Part shown: positions 1 to 10,086 of the stretch, one piece after another
Position numbering within the stretch: position 1 is the stretch's first letter
How the letters are laid out: each line of letters begins with the position of its first letter
Source of the DNA: Actinernus sp. WN-2022
Taxonomy: Eukaryota; Cnidaria; Anthozoa; Actiniaria; Actinernidae
DNA length: 64,000 nucleotides
Direction of reading: 5' to 3'
Assembly (NCBI GenBank): GCA_030867875.1
Contig: JAOWCC010000019.1
Location: 109,930,047-109,994,046, forward strand
Translations under genes and position numbers: made by a program
The notes under the pieces: generated by a model
Seen by the model: the letters and a program-made list of their open reading frames with translations, nothing else
Database searches by the model: none
Told to the model about the DNA's origin: nothing

Positions 1-224
1 GTCTCGATACGAGATCGGTAAACCAGCCAAAAACACGGTTGAAAATATTTTAGTGTTGGCCTACCGATCACGGTGTTTGCGTTGGTATGTATTATGACCG
101 AGAGTAAAATGAAATGTGATGAAATGTGGCATGAAACCTACGAAACGTACCTCAAAGTTCAGGAGTTCAGAATAGCGTCCGCAGAATCTGGCGACTGGAC
201 TGGAGAGAAATCTACGAGCGCCAA

Positions 225-332
225 CAATTAATGCATAATTTAACGCATGCGCAGAAATTTTGTTGCACCGAACAAAAAAAAAGACCTGCAGATTTAGACT
301 CGTGCCTGCCACAGGCAGCCCGAGTACTAATT
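225..332. repeat. Interspersed repeat end with foldback hairpin, copy 1
   Basis: This stretch shares a colinear block with 23,683-23,787: an alternating CGCATGCGC-type motif, an A-rich run, then a hairpin around CTGCC-ACA-GGCAG flanked by ACTCG/CGAGT. The two copies lie on either side of the Polinton in the same orientation. It may be the 3' tail of a SINE or LINE, since it directly follows the 3' end of the LINE remnant. The family is not identified. Confidence 0.5.
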
Positions 333-349
333 TGAGCAATTATAGATAG

Positions 350-3242
350 TTATTTTGAATATTGGTCTGACAATAAATACTGTTTTAAGCTTTTTGAGAA
401 AGAAAATACATTTAAATTTTTGAGGTGGTCAGGGAGATTTCGCCAAAGGTCAATTTCCATAAATGAAATCATTTGTTTTCCTGTGTTTGTTCTCACGCCT
501 GATTTATATAAATTTTGTTTGGCTGCGTGGAGATAGTAAACATTGTGAACTGTAAGTATATCTAAGATATTTAGCAGTGGGAGAGCACTTTCAGTATTTC
601 TACCATATAATGTGGCAAAAAATATTAATCTTGCGACATGGTTTTGCTTTGTTTGTACTTTTTGTAAATTGGTTTTATAAGCGCTGCCCCAAGCTAATAT
701 CGCATATGAGATGTATGGATAAATAAGATTGTAATAAATTTGCTTTAGTTGTGTCAATGATAAATAGTGCCTAAGCTTGGATATAATACTTGTGTTTTGT
801 GAAATACGCGAAGATACATATGATATATGGTATTTCCAACACATTGTATCGACAATCATGACTCCTAGATATTCAGTTATGTGGTATTTTCTTTTCAAGG
901 AGTGGCACGATCCATCAGAGCTCAATATTTTGAGATCAATATTCATGTCCCTTTTCTTAGCTGACTTTATGATCATAAAATTAGTTTTCGATAGATTAAT
1001 AGATAACTTATTTATGTCACACCATTCTTTGACCTTTTTTAATTCAGAGTTCATAAAATTTTCTAGGCTTTTTAAATCTTTAGCCGATGCAAATACATTG
1101 GTATCGTCCGCAAATATTTTGAATGTTAGGGCATCAGAACAATTCGGTATATCGTTGATGTAAATAAAAATAAAAGTGGTCCTAGAGAGCTCTGAGGGAT
1201 GCCACAAATCATTGTTTGTTTGGGGCCTCCATAGGGTTCTAATTTCTTTAGTAGTATTCCATGGTTAACAGTGGTGAATGCTTAATAAAAGTGGTCCTAG
1301 AGAGCTCAAGAGGGATGCCACAGATCATTGTTTGTTTGGGGCCTCCATAGGATTCTAGTTTCTTTAGTAGTATTCCATGGTTAACAGTGGCGAATGCTTA
1401 ATAAAAGTGGTCCTAGAGAGCTCCTGAGAGATGCCACAGATCATTGTTTGTTTGGGGCCTCCATAGGGTTCTAGTTTCTTTAGTAGTATTCCATGGTTAA
1501 CAGTGGCGAATGCTTAATAAAAGTGGTCCTAGAGAGCTACTGAGGGATGCCACAGATCATTGTTTGTTTGGGGCCTCCATAGGATTCTAGTTTCTTTAGT
1601 AGTATTCCATGGTTAGCAGAGGCGAATGCTTCCGAAAAATCTAAGAACAGTCCATAAGTATACAATTTATTATCAATCGCTTTTCTTAAGTTATCTGCAA
1701 TTTCTGTTATAGCCTGGGAAGTCGAGCGGCCTTTGCGAAATCCAAATTGGAATTCAAAGAGAATTTCTTGTTTTTCAATGTAATTAATAAGTTGCTTGTA
1801 TATTAGTTTTTCAAACATTAGAGTAAAGGCTGATAAAGTCGAAATAGGACGAAAATTGGCTGGCTTAGTAATTTCCCCTCCTTTATCGACAGGCGTTACC
1901 TTAGAAATTTTGAGAATATCCGGTACAATTCCTTGAAGAAGGGATTGATTGAAAATTATTGTTAGTGCTTCATATATATGTTCACGGGCAAGTTTAATGC
2001 ATGATGGGGGGATACCAAATGATGACTTATTTAGTTTAAGTCCCATAATAGGCCCTTTGCAGCTAACACATCACGTGGTTGTACTGGGACCAAAAAATAT
2101 CTCACTTCATTTATTTAAATGCCTTGTACAAGATCGGTATTGATATTAGCAAAACCTATTTGTAAATGCTATTTTCCACCTCCAATCGATTGTCGAGACC
2201 AGTAAAGCATGAGATATCCATGGTTTTTTAAATTGTTTTTTTTCTTTTTATTAGATACTTTACGTATCGGAGCGTGCCTATGAGTTATTGTTTGAAGCGC
2301 TTCAACGATTCTATTCATGCTGTTATTAACATTATCATCACTTACAAGACTTTGGAAGTCAGTGTCCGCTATGTCATTCAAAAATAAGTCATCGTTAAAA
2401 TTCGAAAAATCTCTAAAATATCGTAAATCGTCTGTCACGGGAAGCTTATTCGCGACCGTGCAGAATATAGGAAGGTGGTCAGAGATATTAGCTAAACAAA
2501 TACCTGCTTTTAGTACTTTTTGTGGAATGTTGGTGTAAATATGATCTATTAAAGTCAAGGTATGATCAGTGATTCGTGTCGCCTTTGTAATAATTGGCAG
2601 GAAACCTAAATCTAGAATCATGTCAAATCAGATGTTTGGTTATCAACGTTGTATTTTAGGAAGTTTATGTTTATGTCTCCGAGCAAGAAAATTTCTTGTC
2701 CTTTACTGTTTAAGTACTCAAGCTTAACTTTTAAGATTTCGAGAAAATGTTTACGGTCATTATGTGGGTGTCGGTAAATGCAGCCAATTATAATATTCTT
2801 TTGTCTTTTTCATATGATCTCAATCCAACAGGATTCTACACCCAGTTCCGATTCTTTCGTAAGATAAAGGCCAACACCTCCAGCCAATGTTTTAGTGTTT
2901 GTATGGAAAAACGAATATCCTGGTATGCTAATGTTAAGGCTGTTAGTCTCTTTCAGTTTAGTTTCTGAGATGGCAATAATATCTGGTGATTCCTTCGATG
3001 TGAGAAGCCGCGATATCTTCTAGCATTGAGAGGTTTTTAGATAGACTGCGCATATTGCAATGCAAAATTGAGAATCCATTTTGTCGGGTTACCTTATAAA
3101 ATAAAGATCCAGTTTCTTTAATAGAATAATATTTTGATTCTATGTAATTCTCGAATTCTTCAGCTTGTTTATCTGGGCATTCAATGATATCTTGGAAAAG
3201 GTCTTTCGAGTCAAATATAGAGGTGGGGAGGAGTAAACCCAC
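350..3242 (-). pseudogene. LINE ORF2: endonuclease plus reverse transcriptase, broken
   Basis: The pieces, 5' to 3' on the minus strand, are as follows. 2958-3242 holds the start of an AP-type endonuclease, including SILHCNMRSLSKN. 2169-2621 holds the endonuclease C-terminal half, with LIDHIYTN and SDHLPIF. 1537-2046 holds the RT fingers and palm, with FRPIS, FGFRKGRST and the first catalytic aspartate in LFLDFSEAF. 350-1207 holds the RT palm and thumb, with the FADD active-site box followed by LGV and the C-terminal connection region. Frameshifts separate the pieces, and a 4x ~116 bp tandem duplication (1172-1634) sits between the two RT palm motifs, so no active enzyme can be made. Confidence 0.85.
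1172..1634. repeat. Four tandem ~116-bp copies inside the LINE RT
   Basis: The units begin with AAAAGTGGTCCTAGAGAGCT at 1172, 1287, 1403 and 1519, giving spacings of 115, 116 and 116. They end near the GGCGAATGCTT motif. The duplicated unit is RT coding sequence lying between the LDFSEAF and FADD motifs. Copies differ by only a few bases, so the expansion happened after insertion and is fairly recent. Confidence 0.9.
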
Positions 3243-3407
3243 ACCCCAGTTATGTTTAGGAACTCTTTATCGTCAAGATCATGGAATGGTAGTTCAACAA
3301 GCGTGGTATACAGTGCTACTGCTAGCGATCATTGGATTGAAGATAATTCGATGCATGTAGCTTTAAAGTTACTAACCTTATTCTGCTCATAGTTTGTCAG
3401 TAATATA

Positions 3408-4211
3408 TTAATAATGTGGTATACATATAGGTAATAAGCTTATCTGCTTGTCTAATGGCGACGGTTCAGTCTTACTTTCAAAGTCGCGGAGGTCTTCCTC
3501 GGTGTCAAAAGAGAATGTTTGCGTGTTCTCTGCCTCCTTCAAGAAGATCCGTCCATTGTAAGTCCAAATGAATTTCCATTTCCATTGCTTCTTTATCTTA
3601 TTCACGCCACCAAAGAGTTTTTTCCTTGACGGAGTGAGGGATTCAGATAGATGTACGTTGGCAGATGACTCAAGGCCCAGGTTCGGAAGATCCTTTGCTT
3701 TTTTGTTAGCCAGTCTCTTTCGGTTAGCATAAAACCTGTTGCGTACATCTCTTCGCACGAATTTGACAATCAGCTTTGGCGGAGCTTCTGTATTATACGA
3801 GGGGATAGGATGGCCCGTCGAAATATCTGTTTCGGCGATTGGAACACCAATGGCTTGACCGACTGACTGGACGATTTCGTTAGAGGAGCAGTCGTCGGTT
3901 GTTTCGATGCCTGATATCTCAAGGCAGTCTCTCCTTAAATACTGAGCCAGCTCATCAGTTTGTAGTTTGGCATCTGAGGCGCACTTCTGTACGTTCTCAA
4001 GCTTTTCTTTTAAGGAGTTAACGGCCAAACTTTGACTGAGTAGTTTCTGGTTCGTTAATTGAATTTGCGTTAGCAATTCGTCGTATTTATCCGACATAAA
4101 CCGGACTGTGTCCTTCAATTCTTGAAAATTCTTTGCTAGCTTCCTTAATTTATCATTTATCGGTAAAATTTCCTTCTTTAAGAGATCCTGAAACTCCTTC
4201 AATGTAGCCAC
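3408..4211 (-). CDS. LINE ORF1-like coiled-coil nucleic-acid-binding protein
   Basis: This is an open frame of 267 codons starting with ATG. Residues ~5-95 form a heptad-rich coiled coil. A region with RRDCLEISGIE (~residues 93-103) and VKFVRRDVRNRFYANRK (~150-166) follows; it resembles the RNA-recognition and C-terminal part of L1-type ORF1 (transposase_22-like) proteins. ORF1 proteins trimerise through the coil and coat LINE RNA as a chaperone. It lies directly upstream of the endonuclease/RT pieces on the same strand. It is the only intact part of this LINE, so it is probably not functional on its own. Confidence 0.7.
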   Translation of the reverse strand: MATLKEFQDLLKKEILPINDKLRKLAKNFQELKDTVRFMSDKYDELLTQIQLTNQKLLSQSLAVNSLKEKLENVQKCASDAKLQTDELAQYLRRDCLEISGIETTDDCSSNEIVQSVGQAIGVPIAETDISTGHPIPSYNTEAPPKLIVKFVRRDVRNRFYANRKRLANKKAKDLPNLGLESSANVHLSESLTPSRKKLFGGVNKIKKQWKWKFIWTYNGRIFLKEAENTQTFSFDTEEDLRDFESKTEPSPLDKQISLLPICIPHY

Positions 4212-4317
4212 AAAGGCAGTTTAGCGCCGAATAGCGGGAGCTCAGTCAAACACGACCAACCGCCATTACGACATATGCAGCCGATACACGGTTGTTTATT
4301 ACCTGAGTATTAGGCAC

Positions 4318-4397
4318 CTTTTTTTCTTTTTCTTCTTTTTTTTTTGGGGGGGGGGGGGAGGGGGGGGCAGGGGAGAGGGGGGGCAGGGGAGAGGAAA
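4318..4397. repeat. T-rich then G-rich low-complexity tract
   Basis: A T/C-rich run is followed by about 13 G and several further G-runs separated by A or CA. No gene overlaps it. Runs of this kind are prone to length error in assemblies. Confidence 0.9.
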
Positions 4398-4850
4398 TGA
4401 AAGAAAAGGGCCTGACACAAATCCATGGATGTTGCGCTGATTGGATAAAAAACGACTCAAAACCTGATGTGAAAATACCAGCTCCGCGCGAGCTTACTTT
4501 GAACACTTTGCTAGCTTGAGAACAACGATTTGGTATCTGAAATATCTTTTGTAATAACGAATGAAATGGATTTCATTGGAAGACGCTTTACAGTTCTTAC
4601 CAAATATTAGTCTTATGTCTGCGCAAAAACGTTGTCTCGAAGGCTTGTTTCTCGAAAGAAAGGACGTCCGGCGGGAATTTTTTCAATTGTTTCCCAAGAT
4701 CAGTTCTCACAGATCTGGATACCGAACAACAGGAGAAACAAAGATCGTCACCGTCATTGTTGCCGTCAGTCCACTGAAGCTGATAAAAACACAGCAAGTT
4801 TCTCGGCTTGCAGCAAGCGAATGTCGCTTGAATGTATATGCTGCGAAATT

Positions 4851-5543
4851 AGTAATACGCAGGGTGCAGGGCGCGCAGGGCATGCAGGGTACGCAGGGTG
4901 TTCAAAGTAAAAAAAATTAAGTTACATAATTTAGTGACTTTGGAATATCAGATTGCAAAGGTCAATTGTTCACATGGCAAATATTATGCTAATTTTAGAG
5001 TGAAAGTAAAAGTGTATCTATTTATCAATGTTTTTAGTTGCTTTCCTGTAAGCTTTTCTCAAATACGTGTCTGGCCTACGTGAAGCCGTTCTCGCCTATA
5101 CGTGTCGTATATCAGTTACTGATTTCCCAAGGAATGTACACAAACATTTTAATCCTTGAATTAGTAACTAATTGCAATGCTGTCACGCATATGGCATTTC
5201 AAGGGCCCCGCTTTTACAGAAATTAACAAAAGCAGATAAAAAATTGTTGGCAGACACAATTTATTTTGTTGACACCAACACTTAGAAAAGCTCCCGCCTA
5301 ACATTTTACGGAACAAACCAAGACGCCAGAATATCAGGTGATATACAATATTCTCGTGTTTCATGTCAGGATTTCCTCGAAGATATAAAAGTTGTGTCTT
5401 TTATTGCGTTCGCCTTGTCACTAATTGTGTTGTTTGACGAAATCAGTCCCGCCATCCAGCTTGGACTGGCTCACACTAGCCTCGATAGTGATCTGCCCTG
5501 CGCACCCTGCATGCCCTGCGCGCCCTGCACCCTGTGTATTACT
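4851..5543. mobile_element. ~0.69-kb inverted-repeat element with GCAGGG arms
   Basis: The left arm (4851-4900) and right arm (5494-5543) are nearly perfect reverse complements of about 48 bp. Both start from AGTAATAC and contain GCAGGG-type hexamers (GCAGGGTGCAGGGCGCGCAGGG on the left). The ~590 bp interior encodes no recognisable protein. It could be a MITE, or a pair of opposed short tandem repeats that fold back. No clear target duplication was found. Confidence 0.5.
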
Positions 5544-5972
5544 CTGTCCGATACATTTACTGTAATTTCAAATATCGCCGGAAATAACCGTTACGAATAA
5601 TGAAGCCTGGGGTACCTGTGGGGTCTCTTCTTTTCTCTACCCCGTCTTCCCTTCTTGAGAGCCTGATACTCAGGTTATATTTATACGAAAGCTGTGATTG
5701 AGAAAACAGCCGTCACGAACGTTCTAATATGTCTAATTGTCAATGAGAACAAGAGCCCATCTGGGCTTTCACTCGGGCCACATGGGATTGAAGATGTAAT
5801 ACACTTTCATTTGAAATCCTCTTAGTAATAACCAAAGGGAAGAATTATTAGCTGAATTTAGCAGTCTTTAGTGGCCGGTAGCGCGGTGACTTTCATTCTC
5901 TGCTCCCCTAGTATATATGTAATTTAATAGTTTTGTTTTTCTCGTATGTTGACCTTTTAATTTAAACACTAC
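5544..5972. other. No gene seen
   Basis: This is AT-rich intergenic sequence. No open frame, RNA gene or repeat could be supported on either strand. Confidence 0.6.
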
Positions 5973-7256
5973 TTATTCGTTTAACACACTGCATTTGAGC
6001 AGGCATATATTCATTGTTTGGAACCCGAGAATTAACCGTACTTCATGGTCCCTTTCTTTAGTAGTGGGTTGTCGGTCAGGTGATTGTAAACTCTCGTCAT
6101 TTAGCACAGAAAATGTATTCTGATGAATAGGGATCGGGTTGTCATGTAAGAAAGATGGCTCTTGAACAAACTGATAAGCTTCACTGAGTAGGTTGGGTAG
6201 TCTCGGAACACTGGAGACCTTGGTCTTTCATTGTCTTCTTTTTTGTATTCTTGATTTTGTTTTTAAAGTTTGAAAGTCGGATCTCAGCTTTATTATATCC
6301 GCTTTCAACTCGCCATTTTCAACTTCTAGGTCAATAATACGCGATGACAGCATCTTGATTTCGGTCTTGTATATATTATCTTGCTGCACTAATTTGTCTT
6401 CCAAATGACTGAGTTTCGTTTTGATGTGACGAGAGTAAGAATTCATTACGCATATCAGTTAGGTCAGCCTCCATGTTACAAATCAAGGTCATTAAAGCAG
6501 CGAGAGAGTTCTTATTGCGGGCTAACAACCTCGTGAATAATCTAAAGAATTCCGTCTCTTCCGGTTTGAATTTGACTCATGTGTATGTTGCTTTTGGAGT
6601 TTCAAGGATATGTTGATCCAAAACTACAGGCTCTTGGGGTTTTCATTGACTTGTGAACTTGCAGGCTCTGTAATTTGTTTTGTTTTCTTAGTATAACATA
6701 AAGTGTTGAACATGTTCATGTTCTCAAGCATGTCGCGCGTGACCTCTGTTTCTTCATTCATTAAGTTCTCTACTTTCATCTGTAATCTGGGTAACTCAAT
6801 CCTTGCCCATGCCTTGGCACATAACTATTCCTGTTGTTAAGTAGACGTGGATAATTATAAGTAAAATCCTTCGACAGCTTGTACCGTTTCCGCTAGGTCA
6901 ATATCCTCGCTGGAACGAAATAACTTGATCTCAATACTCTCTGATCCAACTTACGGTAAATTTAAATCTCTGACAGTTTTTAAGAGACTCGTAATATTGG
7001 TCTTGAAGTGCCTTCACCCAAAATAAGATGTTCTCCTCGGATGTTTTAAATGCAGCACAGCGAGCCGATGGCTTATAGATTCCAATATCTATTTCTTCGA
7101 ATTTTAGCTTTCCGGATCCTGGCCCCAGTTCACTGGCTTCAGCGGGTCGTCGTACGTGTCGTATATAAAATCACTGGCCATCTGGGTAAAAAACGCGGTC
7201 CTTCGGCTCCGATAATAGCGCCAGTTGAAATATCCTGAGCCTGTTGGAAGGCTTTC
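5973..7256 (-). pseudogene. Decayed coding sequence split by the Polinton, downstream part
   Basis: Several minus-strand frames with protein-like composition follow one another, linked by frameshifts. They run from the Polinton junction (frame starting KAFQQAQDISTG), through segments ending with FKTSEENILFW and a charged block with MKVENLMNEE, to a coiled-coil piece at 6228-6446. That last piece continues in the same frame past a single TGA to a stop at 5973-5975. The family is not recognised. The coiled coil and setting suit an ORF1-like mobile-element protein or a dead host gene. Its upstream part continues in frame at 23,508-23,626 once the Polinton and one CTTTC repeat are ignored. Confidence 0.45.
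7252..7256. repeat. Left 5-bp direct repeat (CTTTC) at the Polinton junction
   Basis: CTTTC directly precedes the first TIR base (7257) and recurs directly after the last TIR base (23,508-23,512). Polintons normally make 6-bp target duplications. Here only 5 bp match, so either one base has changed or this family makes 5 bp. Confidence 0.6.
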
Positions 7257-7541
7257 AGTAGTAGTGAATGGCCGGTTCTGGCGCTTTTTGCCTTGGGATC
7301 CACTTTCGACTGCTTTCAACTGGTTTCAACCGGTTTCACGCATTTCCTGGAATTCTTTAGTGAACCAATTCTGGGAAATAATGTCAAGGTCAAATTATTG
7401 GTTACCTAAAAACTTGAGCCATGCGCCATAACCAGCCATTCACTACTACTATACATCGTGCCTTGGATTCGTGCGTTTCCTAGGATTCTTCTTGTGATCC
7501 AATTCTCGGAAATATGGGCGTGGCACATTCCTGGAATTCTT
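7257..7541 (+). repeat. Left terminal inverted repeat of the Polinton
   Basis: About 285 bp matching 23,207-23,507 in reverse complement with very few differences. It starts 5'-AG, as in Polintons. It holds an internal copy of its own tip (CATTCACTACTACT near 7438-7450). The main mismatch is a short GGCGTGGCACATTC duplication present only in the right copy. Confidence 0.93.
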
Positions 7542-7760
7542 TGGCGATCCAATTCTCGGAAATAATCACGTGGGCAAGGTCAATTATCACGTGGACAAAT
7601 TCCTGGAATTCTTTGGTGATCCAATTCTCGGAAATACTCAAGGCTAAGGTCTTTAGGCAATGAATAATTGATTCCATGGGCCTAAACCAACCATTCCCTA
7701 CTACTATACATCTTGCCATGGAATTCCTTAGCAGTTCAATTCTCTGAAATATGGGTGTGG
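7497..7760. repeat. Subterminal iteron-like repeats, left end only
   Basis: The motif ATCCAATTCTCGGAAAT begins at 7497, 7547 and about 7618, with a degenerate copy near 7733. Each lies next to CCTGGAATTCTTTGG-like blocks. A degenerate TIR tip with CTACTACTATACAT recurs near 7695. The right end lacks this extension. The repeats could be binding sites for integrase or terminal protein, or scars of terminal duplication during protein-primed replication. Confidence 0.65.
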
Positions 7761-7863
7761 CACATTCCTAACATTCCTTTGGTGGTTCTTCTCTTTATTC
7801 TTCTCTTCGTTCTTCTCTTACTATGGCGCTACTATGTTAAAGAGTTGTCGTTAATGTAATATT

Positions 7864-8196
7864 ATGTCGAGTGTGATAATAGATCAACCAATTTTGAAGA
7901 CTCGTAAGTCCAGAGACTATTCATTTGTTAAGAACAATCACAAGAATAAACATAGCGTTATGGCTACTAACCTAGATACAAAAGAAGTGACTCATTTCGA
8001 TAGCATGCATGCCATTCAACAGCATCTTGGAATCAATGCTGGTATCGTTAAAATGGTCTGTGAAGGTTTGAACCGATGCAAGACCGGAATCTCGAAGAAT
8101 GACAAATGTAGATACACATTCAAGTATATCGATAGAGAGGACCTTCCTGAAGGCTATAAGAGATCACCTAACATTAGACCAAAGAAGCAAAAGTGA
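7864..8196 (+). CDS. Small NUMOD1-like putative DNA-binding protein
   Basis: This is a 110-codon frame at the left end, on the opposite strand to the virion genes. A basic N-terminus is followed by a segment (~residues 30-95) reading NLDTKEVTHFDSMHAIQQ, then LGI and CRYTFKYI. The layout resembles NUMOD1 or other modular DNA-binding repeats of homing endonucleases: variable strand, 'S..A...LGI' helix, closing F-x-Y strand. No nuclease domain is attached. A regulatory or DNA-binding role at the element end is inference. It converges on the 555-codon gene across a strong hairpin (8247-8280). Confidence 0.55.
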   Translation: MSSVIIDQPILKTRKSRDYSFVKNNHKNKHSVMATNLDTKEVTHFDSMHAIQQHLGINAGIVKMVCEGLNRCKTGISKNDKCRYTFKYIDREDLPEGYKRSPNIRPKKQK

Positions 8197-8246
8197 AATG
8201 TAATGAGAGAACGATAATGAATACCAAGTGAATTGAAACTTAGTAC

Positions 8247-8280
8247 TAATATAATGTAGGAGCACTCCTACGGTATATTA
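8247..8280. terminator. Hairpin between convergent genes, putative terminator/3'-end signal
   Basis: GTAGGAG-CA-CTCCTAC forms a perfect 7-bp stem with a 2-nt loop. The flanking TAATATA / TATATTA extend it to 14 bp across a 2x2 internal loop. It sits between the stops of two convergent Polinton genes, where 3'-end formation is expected. A termination role is inference. Confidence 0.45.
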
Positions 8281-8323
8281 AAGTGAAAATTGAAGAAGGT
8301 ATGGTTATCATTGTGACTGACGT

Positions 8324-9991
8324 TTAGGTGAATAGATACCAACCCAAACCTGCTGCAGCAATAGTCAATGCAATTAGATTGGTTTCGTGAGATGATGTAG
8401 TTGGCTTGATGTCTAAATTTGTTTCATGAGATGCTGGTGAATGGGTAACTATATTTGGCTTAGTTTCCTGATGTTGATGAGGTAGATCGACTTTTGAATG
8501 GCCTATAGTGTGCCGTATCCCTACGTGCTTTGCTGTTTCGTTTAGTGAATCGTTAGAGCCAAATGTCATGTCACTAGTTGCTTTCAATAGCTTGTTGTTG
8601 TATCCTATCATGCTTTGTGTATTTATGATCAAATTCGAGGGCATCAACCAAATTCCTGGAGCAATGGCTAAGTCGAGTCTTAGCTTTGCCTCTTGAACTG
8701 CTAGTTGATATCGTTGTATGCTCTTTGATATGTTTCCTTCAATTATGGAACTCTCGAAAAGTACTAACATCTGTTGTTGCGTTTCGATAGCACTTCCACC
8801 AGTTCCAATAATAGTCGATCTAGTGCTCACTTGACTGCCTAATATACAGTAGACAAATGCCTCAACTGACCTATTCAATCTACCCATTCCAGATTTAGTC
8901 AATCCATGACTTCCATCATTAGCGAACCAAGAATATTGCTTACCATTATGGTCATCATTACGGATAAATGAAATCAGGTTTCCTAAATCGGTTTTACCAC
9001 CCTCGTCTTTGAAGAGTTCGCCATCTGGACTTGGATATGCATTGGCTGCTGTATCATATCCACGAATTACGTGAACGTTTTGATAACCATCACCATACAG
9101 TAAGAAGATATCACCTAATCCTTGATTTCGACCTCCTTTCCAACGGAAGTCTGGATTCGTAGGAATGTTGAATTCATTACATAGCCGTTGGAAGACGACT
9201 TTACTATATCGATTATCTATTTGATTGAATATGTGGTCATCTGGTAATGGAGTTCCCAACTCATACAAGATTCTTCGTATGGTAAAATATACATGAAACT
9301 TGATGAATGACTGAACTACTGGAGGATAATGTTCATGTAAGCTAATTCCGCATCCAGAAGTAGCACACCATACAGCGAAGTTCAATTGCTGAGGCCAGTA
9401 TCCATAGTTTGGGCTACTTAGCCAATCTCTTGCCTGTTTACCAGACTTGAATGTCACTGTCATTTCTTTGAAGATATCGCGAAATTTTATATTGAAGTAT
9501 TGAGTTGGAGAAGCATAGATCTTCATTGATTTCAAGAATGGAGCTACGTCTAATGCTGTTTGCATGAATGGAATTGCAGGGATTGAGTACTTTTGAGTAG
9601 TTGGTAATAGTGAATCTGGAAACTCCTGTGCATGCCCTAATGCATGTTCCATAGCCTGCTTATCGGCAATTGAAATGGAATCGATATTGTCAATGTACTG
9701 TTTGTCACCAAATACGCCATGGTCCATATCTGGTCCTTTGAAGAAGACATCATAGTGAAGGATTCCATTTTTCTCTTCAGTTGATTCCTTATAGAATTTG
9801 CTTAGATTGGCATGAGGATAATGTCGTCTGAATGTATCCCATAGTAAGTTCAGTTTCCGTAAGTGCGTTCTAAAATTGATCTTAGGATGTGTTTTATTGA
9901 ATTTCTCTATGATGATTGTCATATCGTGATTGCTTATCTTTGCATTTGGATAGCATTGATGGAAGGCTTCCTTATCGGATCCCATATCCAT
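8324..9991 (-). CDS. Large Polinton-associated protein of unknown function, C-terminal membrane anchor
   Basis: 555 codons, starting ATG at 9991. The body is mixed alpha/beta with no catalytic motif I recognise. The middle (~residues 280-300, FRWKGGRNQGLGDIF) and a later segment near residue 370 (GLTKSGMGRLN) resemble, from memory, an uncharacterised protein that recurs in cnidarian Polintons. The C-terminus carries two HETNL repeats (~518 and ~532), then a hydrophobic segment (~539-555, ending WYLFT) that fits a tail anchor. It is the last gene of the leftward cluster. A virion or membrane-entry role is plausible but unproven. Confidence 0.8.
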   Translation of the reverse strand: MDMGSDKEAFHQCYPNAKISNHDMTIIIEKFNKTHPKINFRTHLRKLNLLWDTFRRHYPHANLSKFYKESTEEKNGILHYDVFFKGPDMDHGVFGDKQYIDNIDSISIADKQAMEHALGHAQEFPDSLLPTTQKYSIPAIPFMQTALDVAPFLKSMKIYASPTQYFNIKFRDIFKEMTVTFKSGKQARDWLSSPNYGYWPQQLNFAVWCATSGCGISLHEHYPPVVQSFIKFHVYFTIRRILYELGTPLPDDHIFNQIDNRYSKVVFQRLCNEFNIPTNPDFRWKGGRNQGLGDIFLLYGDGYQNVHVIRGYDTAANAYPSPDGELFKDEGGKTDLGNLISFIRNDDHNGKQYSWFANDGSHGLTKSGMGRLNRSVEAFVYCILGSQVSTRSTIIGTGGSAIETQQQMLVLFESSIIEGNISKSIQRYQLAVQEAKLRLDLAIAPGIWLMPSNLIINTQSMIGYNNKLLKATSDMTFGSNDSLNETAKHVGIRHTIGHSKVDLPHQHQETKPNIVTHSPASHETNLDIKPTTSSHETNLIALTIAAAGLGWYLFT

Positions 9992-10086
9992 GTTATGATT
10001 GTATTACTAGTCTACTCTCTATGTATACTTCTCATATCGGAGTTTGTAGATGAATCCCCCATATGGAGTTCTGTCGTATGAAAGGG

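Larger units (their letters stand above)
340..4215 (-). mobile_element. Decayed two-ORF non-LTR retrotransposon (CR1/L2-like LINE)
   Basis: On the minus strand, in 5'-3' order, the stretch holds a coiled-coil ORF1, apurinic-type endonuclease pieces and reverse transcriptase pieces. That is the order of a two-ORF LINE. ORF1 is still open (3408-4211). ORF2 is broken by frameshifts, stops and a four-fold tandem duplication inside the RT. It is nearly full length, so decay rather than 5' truncation inactivated it. The clade (CR1/L2-like) is inferred from overall RT character; a phylogeny would be needed to fix it. Confidence 0.85.

Noticed and set aside
7104..7319. 71-codon minus-strand frame running across the left Polinton end
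   Set aside because: It joins the TIR with flanking sequence by chance. The flank is better explained as the decayed target coding sequence.
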